Positions 59,203 to 64,000 of a DNA stretch of 64,000 nt are shown piece after piece. The stretch comes from Alishewanella tabrizica. Its GTDB lineage: Bacteria > Pseudomonadota > Gammaproteobacteria > Enterobacterales > Alteromonadaceae. Under the pieces are notes generated by a model. That model was not told the DNA's origin. It worked only from the letters and a program-made list of their open reading frames with translations, and did no database searches. The stretch is from the NCBI RefSeq assembly GCF_014652375.1, contig NZ_BMYR01000006.1, positions 62,001 through 126,000 of the forward strand, read 5' to 3'. Position 1 is the stretch's first letter, and each line of letters opens with the position of its first letter. A program made the translations under genes and the position numbers.

Positions 59203-60699
59203 ATGCAAACTAAGCCAAACCTTAGCTTCTGGCAGATTTGGAATATGTGCTTTGGATTTTTTGGTATTCAGTTTGGCTTTGCCCTGCAAAATGGCAACGT
59301 GAGCCGAATTTTCCAAACCCTTGGCGCTGATATGGATCAAATCCCAATCTTATGGATTGCCGCGCCGCTCACCGGCTTGTTGGTGCAGCCTATTATTGGT
59401 CACTTTAGTGACAAAACCTGGACAAAATTAGGCCGTCGCCGGCCGTTCTTTTTATACGGTGCGTTAGCTACCACGGCCGCCCTAGTGATTATGCCCAACT
59501 CGCCTACCTTGTGGATTGCCGCGGGCATGTTATGGATTTTAGATGCCGCCATTAACGTGACCATGGAACCCTTCCGTGCCTTTGTGGGCGATAACTTAAA
59601 TAAAACACAGCGGCCAACCGGCTTTGCCATGCAATCGTTCTTTATTGGTGTCGGCGCGGTCGTGGCCTCAGCCTTACCTTGGATGATGACCAATTGGTTT
59701 GGTGTGTCTAATACGGCAGCAGAAGGCTTAATACCTGATTCAGTGGTGTACTCGTTTTATGCCGGGGGTGTGGTGCTGTTTTTAGCCGTGGGTTGGACCA
59801 TTATTTCTAGCAAAGAATACAGTCCAGAGCAATTAGCCGCCTTTGATGCGGCAGAGCAAGCGGCGCATCCTAGCCCAGCCATTGCCACTCCGGCCGATAA
59901 CTATTGGCGCAGTGGTGCGGCGGCGGTGGTGATTGGCGTGGTCGCTTTTGCGGCGGTGGGCTTCTGGCAATTAGATAAACAACTGTACTTATTAGGGGCG
60001 TTAATTGCCGCCTTTGGTTTATTGCAATGGGCTGCCAGCTGGTTTAAACAGCAGCAAAATCGCAATATGTTAGTGCAATTAACCGACGATCTTTTCACCA
60101 TGCCTAAAACCATGCGTCAATTGGCGGTTGTGCAGTTTTTCTCATGGTTTCCTTTGTTTGCCATGTGGATCTACACCACCGCGGCGGTGACCAGCTATCA
60201 CTATGACACTACCGACACCACGTCTGTGGCGTACAATAATGGCGCAGATTGGGTGGGCGTACTCTTTGCGGTTTACAATGGTTTTGCGGCGATTGCCGCA
60301 TTGCTGATCCCGTTATTAGTCAAGGCGACCAGTACGCAAAAAGCCCACTGTATTAACCTGCTGTTTGGCGCACTGGGCTTATTTTCATTCTTCCTGATTA
60401 AAGATCCAACACTGCTGTGGCTGCCGATGATTGCCATTGGTATTGCCTGGGCCTCAATTCTATCACTGCCTTACGCGTTGTTATCTAACTGCCTGCCAGC
60501 CAATAAAATGGGCGTGTACATGGGGATGTTTAACATTTTTATTGTTCTGCCACAGTTACTGGCCGCGGCCATTTTAGGCAGTTTAGTCGGCTACCTGTTT
60601 CAGGGGCAGGCAATTTATGCGCTGGCGATTGGCGGCGTAAGTTATGTTATTGCGGCACTTTATGTGTTGCGGGTAAAAACCGACAACGCAGCAGCCTAA
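59203..60699 (+). CDS. Maltodextrin transporter, MFS/GPH (SLC45-like) type
   Basis: 498 residues, twelve predicted membrane helices. Opening LSFWQIWNMCFGFFGIQFGFALQNGNVSRIFQTLGAD, then PLTGLLVQPIIGHFSDKTWTKLGRRRPFFL and a central polar loop (about 205-240), match the proton-coupled maltose/maltodextrin importers of Alteromonadales and Caulobacterales. It moves oligosaccharides from periplasm to cytosol, replacing an ABC system. The operator upstream and a GH13 glucosidase 37 bases downstream support this. The ribosome site is weak. Confidence 0.88.
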   Translation: MQTKPNLSFWQIWNMCFGFFGIQFGFALQNGNVSRIFQTLGADMDQIPILWIAAPLTGLLVQPIIGHFSDKTWTKLGRRRPFFLYGALATTAALVIMPNSPTLWIAAGMLWILDAAINVTMEPFRAFVGDNLNKTQRPTGFAMQSFFIGVGAVVASALPWMMTNWFGVSNTAAEGLIPDSVVYSFYAGGVVLFLAVGWTIISSKEYSPEQLAAFDAAEQAAHPSPAIATPADNYWRSGAAAVVIGVVAFAAVGFWQLDKQLYLLGALIAAFGLLQWAASWFKQQQNRNMLVQLTDDLFTMPKTMRQLAVVQFFSWFPLFAMWIYTTAAVTSYHYDTTDTTSVAYNNGADWVGVLFAVYNGFAAIAALLIPLLVKATSTQKAHCINLLFGALGLFSFFLIKDPTLLWLPMIAIGIAWASILSLPYALLSNCLPANKMGVYMGMFNIFIVLPQLLAAAILGSLVGYLFQGQAIYALAIGGVSYVIAALYVLRVKTDNAAA

Positions 60700-60736
60700 G
60701 ATACAGCGCTGCAACAAGAGAAATAAGGATACCTTA

Positions 60737-62470
60737 ATGTTTAAAACGTCACTCACGGCCATCGCTATTGCACTGGCTTTAACGGCCTGTAAACCGGCAC
60801 CACAGCAAGCCTCTGCTGCGGCAGAACCAGCCGTTTCTGCTGCTAATGCCACTGCCACTCAACAAGCCCCCTGGTGGGACGATGCGGTATTTTATCAAAT
60901 ATGGCCACGTAGCTTTTACGATACCACCGGTAATGGCCATGGTGATTTTAACGGCATGACGGCCAAATTACCCTATTTACAAGAGTTAGGTGTAGATGCC
61001 ATTTGGTTAACGCCAATGTTTGAAGCGCCGTCGTATCACGGTTACGACTTTACCGAGTTTTATCAGGTAGAAAGTGATTACGGCAGCATGGCGGAGTTTG
61101 AAGCCTTTATAAAGGCTGCGGATGCCAAAGGGATGAAGGTGATATTAGATTTGGTGATTAACCATATCTCGCGCGAGCATGAATGGTTTCGCAAATCAGC
61201 CGAGGGCGTAGCGCCCTATAAAGATTACTTTGTCTGGCGCAAAGATTTACCGGCCAAAGGCGAGGGCTGGGGCCATGCTTGGGATACCAATGATAACCCC
61301 GAAGCGGTATGGCATTTTGACGAACGCCGTGGCGAATATTATTACGCGGCCTTTGGCGCCACACAGCCGGATCTGAATTTAGAACACCCGGATGTGATTG
61401 CCGAAATGAAAAAAATGGCTAAGTTCTGGTTGGATAAAGGCGTAGCGGGTTTCCGTTTAGATGCCGTACGCTTTGTCATGGAAAGTGGCCCCGACGGTCA
61501 GGCCGATTTACCAGAGACGATCGATTACTGGCGCGACTTTAATGCCTATGTGAAAAGCGTTAACACCGAAGCTTACTTAGTGGGGGAGGCGTGGGTGGAC
61601 ATTCCGGTCGCGGCGAAATACTGGGGAGAGGGTAAAGGGCTTGATCAAGGATTTGACTTTGAAATAGGCTATAAAATTATTGGTCAGCTTAAGCAAGGTG
61701 CGGGTAATGCGGCGCAGTTTGGTACCATGAGTGACATACAGGGTAGCGGTACACAAAGTGGCGAGTTACATCCGTTACAAGAAAACCTGCAGCGCCGCTT
61801 GGATTCTTCAGCGCCCTTGGCTTTCTTTAGCCCGTTCTTAACCAATCATGATCAAGATCGCGTTGCCTTTCAATTTGCCGATGCGCGCGCGACGGTGCTG
61901 CAAAAGTCTAAACTCGCTGCAGCAATGCTCTTTAGCTCACCGGGCACCAAGTATATTTATTACGGTGAAGAAATTGGCTTAACGCAAGCACAAAGTGGTC
62001 ATGACGTGTACAAGCGCGCGCCGATGCTGTGGAATACTGAAACGCAAGCGGGCTTTACTGCCGCGCCCCTGAGTTGGGTAGAGCAAAAAGAGCTCTTTAC
62101 CGTGCAGTTCGATAATTGGTGGCCAGGCTTTTTACAGCAACAATTAAGCGCAGGTGGTAACACCGTCGCCGAGCAACAAGCGCAGCCCGATTCACTATGG
62201 CGGTTATATCAGTTCTTGATTGCCCAGAAAAAGCAGCGTCCCGAGCTAAAACTTGCCGGCAGCTATCAGGTTACTGAACCGGCCGCTGGACTGCTACAAA
62301 TTGATCGCGAGCTAAACGGCAGCCGCACCCGCTTTGTGTTAAACCTCAGTGCGCATTCACAGGATATTAGTGCCACATTGGATACTAAGCTAAACGCCAG
62401 TTGGGGTTTTGAACTTAATGCAAGTCAGTTAGCACCTTATGGTTTAGCGGTGTTACAAAGCAGCAATTAA
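60737..62470 (+). CDS. GH13 alpha-glucosidase lipoprotein
   Basis: 577 residues with lipobox LALTAC (Cys near residue 18), so lipid-anchored in the envelope. Resembles oligo-1,6-glucosidase/alpha-glucosidase GH13 enzymes: VFYQIWPRSFYDTTGNGHGDFNGM, VILDLVINHIS, GFRLDAVRF with nucleophile Asp242, YLVGEAW with acid/base Glu284, and FLTNHDQDRV with Asp372. It releases glucose from maltose or short oligosaccharides. Co-transcribed with the MFS transporter and followed by a clear terminator. Confidence 0.92.
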   Translation: MFKTSLTAIAIALALTACKPAPQQASAAAEPAVSAANATATQQAPWWDDAVFYQIWPRSFYDTTGNGHGDFNGMTAKLPYLQELGVDAIWLTPMFEAPSYHGYDFTEFYQVESDYGSMAEFEAFIKAADAKGMKVILDLVINHISREHEWFRKSAEGVAPYKDYFVWRKDLPAKGEGWGHAWDTNDNPEAVWHFDERRGEYYYAAFGATQPDLNLEHPDVIAEMKKMAKFWLDKGVAGFRLDAVRFVMESGPDGQADLPETIDYWRDFNAYVKSVNTEAYLVGEAWVDIPVAAKYWGEGKGLDQGFDFEIGYKIIGQLKQGAGNAAQFGTMSDIQGSGTQSGELHPLQENLQRRLDSSAPLAFFSPFLTNHDQDRVAFQFADARATVLQKSKLAAAMLFSSPGTKYIYYGEEIGLTQAQSGHDVYKRAPMLWNTETQAGFTAAPLSWVEQKELFTVQFDNWWPGFLQQQLSAGGNTVAEQQAQPDSLWRLYQFLIAQKKQRPELKLAGSYQVTEPAAGLLQIDRELNGSRTRFVLNLSAHSQDISATLDTKLNASWGFELNASQLAPYGLAVLQSSN

Positions 62471-62486
62471 CAATTTTGTTTATGAG

Positions 62487-62522
62487 AAAACCCACACGGC
62501 ATCGTTGTCCTGTGGGTTTTTT
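62487..62522. terminator. Bidirectional intrinsic terminator
   Basis: AAAACCCACA (62487-62496) pairs with TGTGGGTTTT (62511-62520) and continues into further T residues. It lies between the GH13 stop and the convergent kinase gene. Confidence 0.9.
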
Positions 62523-62586
62523 ATTGCTGTGTATTCCATCAGTGGCAGATCCTCAATTAAATATAGTGTCAATAAAGAATTGAGTT

Positions 62587-63459
62587 TCACGGTATTGGAA
62601 GTATTAAGGTAACCGTGGTTCCTTGGCCAAGTATTGACGTTACTTGGATGTCACCGTTATGTTTGGTTGTCATTTTTAGGGTCATTGGCAAACCCATGCC
62701 AGTGCCTTGTCCAACTGTCTTAGTGGTAAAAAAAGGATGGAAAATTTTTTGCTGTGTTTCGTCACTCATTCCGCAGCCATTATCAATAAACATAATATGC
62801 AAATGCTTATTTGCTAGGTGTGATTTAATTTTTAAAAGCGGCTCATCTTCATTTTTTTCGCATGCTTCAATAGCATTAAGTATGAGATTAACCAGTACTA
62901 CACTCAGCTCGCTAGGATTAAAAAACACTTCGTGTTCTGCTGCGATATCTAGCTGCACGTTTATGCCGGATAATTCGGCTTTAAGCATAATAATAGCAAG
63001 CTCGATCGCTTTTGTTAGATTAATCTGCTGCGGATGGTCTGTTTCATTTTGACTAAAAAAAAGTAAATTACCGACTATGTCTTTTATCCTAAGTGAACCC
63101 TTTGTCATTTCGTCTACTATTTCATATGTATCGTGTACAATGCTTGGATTGGCTTTGTCGCCACACGTGCTTATAAGTTCATTTGTATAGTAAGACAGCG
63201 TATTTAAATTACTGATTATAAATGCAAGAGGATTGTTGATTTCATGCGCTAAACCTGCAGCAAGTGTGCCTAGAGTACTCAGTTTTTCATGTTGTAGTAG
63301 CGTATTTTGTTGTGACTTAATTTGAGCAAGCTGTTGCTCAAGTAATTGATTTTTTTCATAGAGCTGTCGGGTACTATCCTCGAGAAGCTGCTCTATCTCG
63401 CGCCTTGCCTTTTTTTCTCGCAAATACGCGTCATAATAAGGACCAAACTGCTCAGTCAT
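62587..63459 (-). CDS. H-NOX-associated histidine kinase (HnoK-like)
   Basis: 290 residues, no membrane segment. N-terminal coiled coil (about 10-58), then the histidine box LGTLAAGLAHEINNPLAF (phospho-acceptor His72), N-box LVNLILNAIEACE, G1 DNGCGMSD and G2 GTGMGLPMTLKMTTKHNG. It should be the kinase whose autophosphorylation is controlled by NO bound to the adjacent H-NOX protein, as in Shewanella HnoK. Start ATG 63459 overlaps the H-NOX stop by eight bases (ATGACTGA); the TTG at 63471 is less likely. No receiver domain or partner response regulator lies in the window. Confidence 0.9.
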   Translation of the reverse strand: MTEQFGPYYDAYLREKKARREIEQLLEDSTRQLYEKNQLLEQQLAQIKSQQNTLLQHEKLSTLGTLAAGLAHEINNPLAFIISNLNTLSYYTNELISTCGDKANPSIVHDTYEIVDEMTKGSLRIKDIVGNLLFFSQNETDHPQQINLTKAIELAIIMLKAELSGINVQLDIAAEHEVFFNPSELSVVLVNLILNAIEACEKNEDEPLLKIKSHLANKHLHIMFIDNGCGMSDETQQKIFHPFFTTKTVGQGTGMGLPMTLKMTTKHNGDIQVTSILGQGTTVTLILPIP

Positions 63460-63997
63460 GCCGTTGCTCAATAATCAATTCACATTGCTCCGCACCTAGA
63501 TGCATGCATTGCGTATGCTGAATAGTAATGGGAATTTTGTAATAATCTGCAGCACCATAAAGCAATCCTTCTGCGCACAAACAGAGTTGCCGTGGTGAAT
63601 GATAAAACATTTTTATGGTGTTATCTGACGTTTTCTCGCAGGATATCGTTGGCAGAGAGGGATCAACATAAAGTTTGTTAACCTCAACATGGATCACATC
63701 ATGGATACCCAATACCAAAGCGTCGAAGCTTGCAAATCGCTGGACAACACTCTGATGCCGCTCAACCAACCCTTGAAATAAATAATGGCCAAAAGCTTTT
63801 ACCACGTCAGCAAGAGGGAGTTGTAATGTATCTCCAACAGCCTGAGCTAAACTAAAGAGTTCACTATCGTCATAGTTTTTAGCTGACACATAAACTCTAC
63901 CTTGCGGCGCATTTTTTTCTAATAAACTATTCCAAGCAGCCATACCTAGTTTTTCAACCACCATATCTTCAAGAATATTAAAGATGATACCCTTCAT
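63452..63997 (-). CDS. H-NOX heme nitric-oxide sensor
   Basis: 181 residues, full-length H-NOX. Proximal heme ligand in IHVEVNKLY (His103), the propionate-binding YxSxR motif at YHSPR (Tyr132, Ser134, Arg136), and residues at the positions of the Shewanella zinc site: Cys139, His161, Cys164 and Cys172. It binds NO through ferrous heme and regulates the downstream kinase. The distal pocket shows no obvious tyrosine of the O2-binding type, though this cannot be judged without a structure. ATG is three bases from the window edge, so the promoter is not visible. Confidence 0.93.
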   Translation of the reverse strand: MKGIIFNILEDMVVEKLGMAAWNSLLEKNAPQGRVYVSAKNYDDSELFSLAQAVGDTLQLPLADVVKAFGHYLFQGLVERHQSVVQRFASFDALVLGIHDVIHVEVNKLYVDPSLPTISCEKTSDNTIKMFYHSPRQLCLCAEGLLYGAADYYKIPITIQHTQCMHLGAEQCELIIEQRHD

Positions 63998-64000
63998 ACT

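Noticed and set aside
1-64000. Search by eye for tRNA, rRNA, CRISPR arrays, insertion sequences and prophage genes
   Set aside because: Nothing recognisable was seen; intergenic spaces are short and accounted for. A dedicated scan could still find a small RNA.

Overview
The window looks like the chromosome of a free-living, polysaccharide-degrading gammaproteobacterium of the Alteromonadales/Rheinheimera-Alishewanella type. This is a guess from gene content: large TonB-dependent receptors paired with tryptophan-halogenase-like proteins, lipoprotein amylases, an H-NOX/histidine kinase pair and many envelope stress genes. No rRNA, tRNA, CRISPR array or insertion sequence was seen.

Layout. (1) 1-15077: maltodextrin/starch locus with malQ (cut by the left edge), two TonB-dependent receptors, a flavin-dependent halogenase homologue, an unknown cytosolic protein and a large pullulanase lipoprotein. 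(2) 15187-21491: two tandem SGNH-hydrolase/TPR membrane proteins divergent from a carbamoyltransferase, SxtJ-like and DUF5989 set. (3) 21722-37815: an envelope-stress block with CsbD, BON, PRC-barrel, DUF883-like, DUF4398, OmpA and Lmo0937-type proteins, a diguanylate cyclase, two Crp/Fnr-type regulators and a 2882-residue cyclic beta-1,2-glucan synthase. (4) 38011-40679: RhlE helicase and an EAL-HDOD protein. (5) 40821-47276: amylase, GH31 alpha-glucosidase and GH13 maltodextrinase. (6) 47300-50150: an AT-richer accessory patch (PhzF-like, PH-domain and small membrane proteins). (7) 50382-54945: GH32 fructosidase, ROK regulator and sugar porter. (8) 55065-58954: TauE exporter, choloylglycine-hydrolase-family enzyme, TDT transporter and LysR regulator. 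(9) 59203-62470: maltodextrin MFS transporter and GH13 alpha-glucosidase. (10) 62587-63997: H-NOX sensor and its kinase.

Two regulatory patterns tie scattered blocks together. Five perfect 14-bp palindromes (TGMATACGTATKCA) precede malQ, both receptors, the amylase operon and the MFS/GH13 operon. They define one maltodextrin regulon, probably under a LacI-type MalR encoded elsewhere. Outer-membrane uptake (receptors), surface or periplasmic lipoprotein hydrolases, the inner-membrane MFS and cytosolic MalQ would form a full starch pathway. Separately, seven sites of a second palindrome (consensus GTGCGYTAGCGCAC) lie upstream of the CsbD, DUF883-like, both Crp/Fnr, glucan synthase, BON/PRC-barrel and DUF4398-OmpA genes. 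They suggest an autoregulated Crp/Fnr-type envelope-stress regulon that includes osmoregulated periplasmic glucan synthesis. I consider this the most novel signal in the window.
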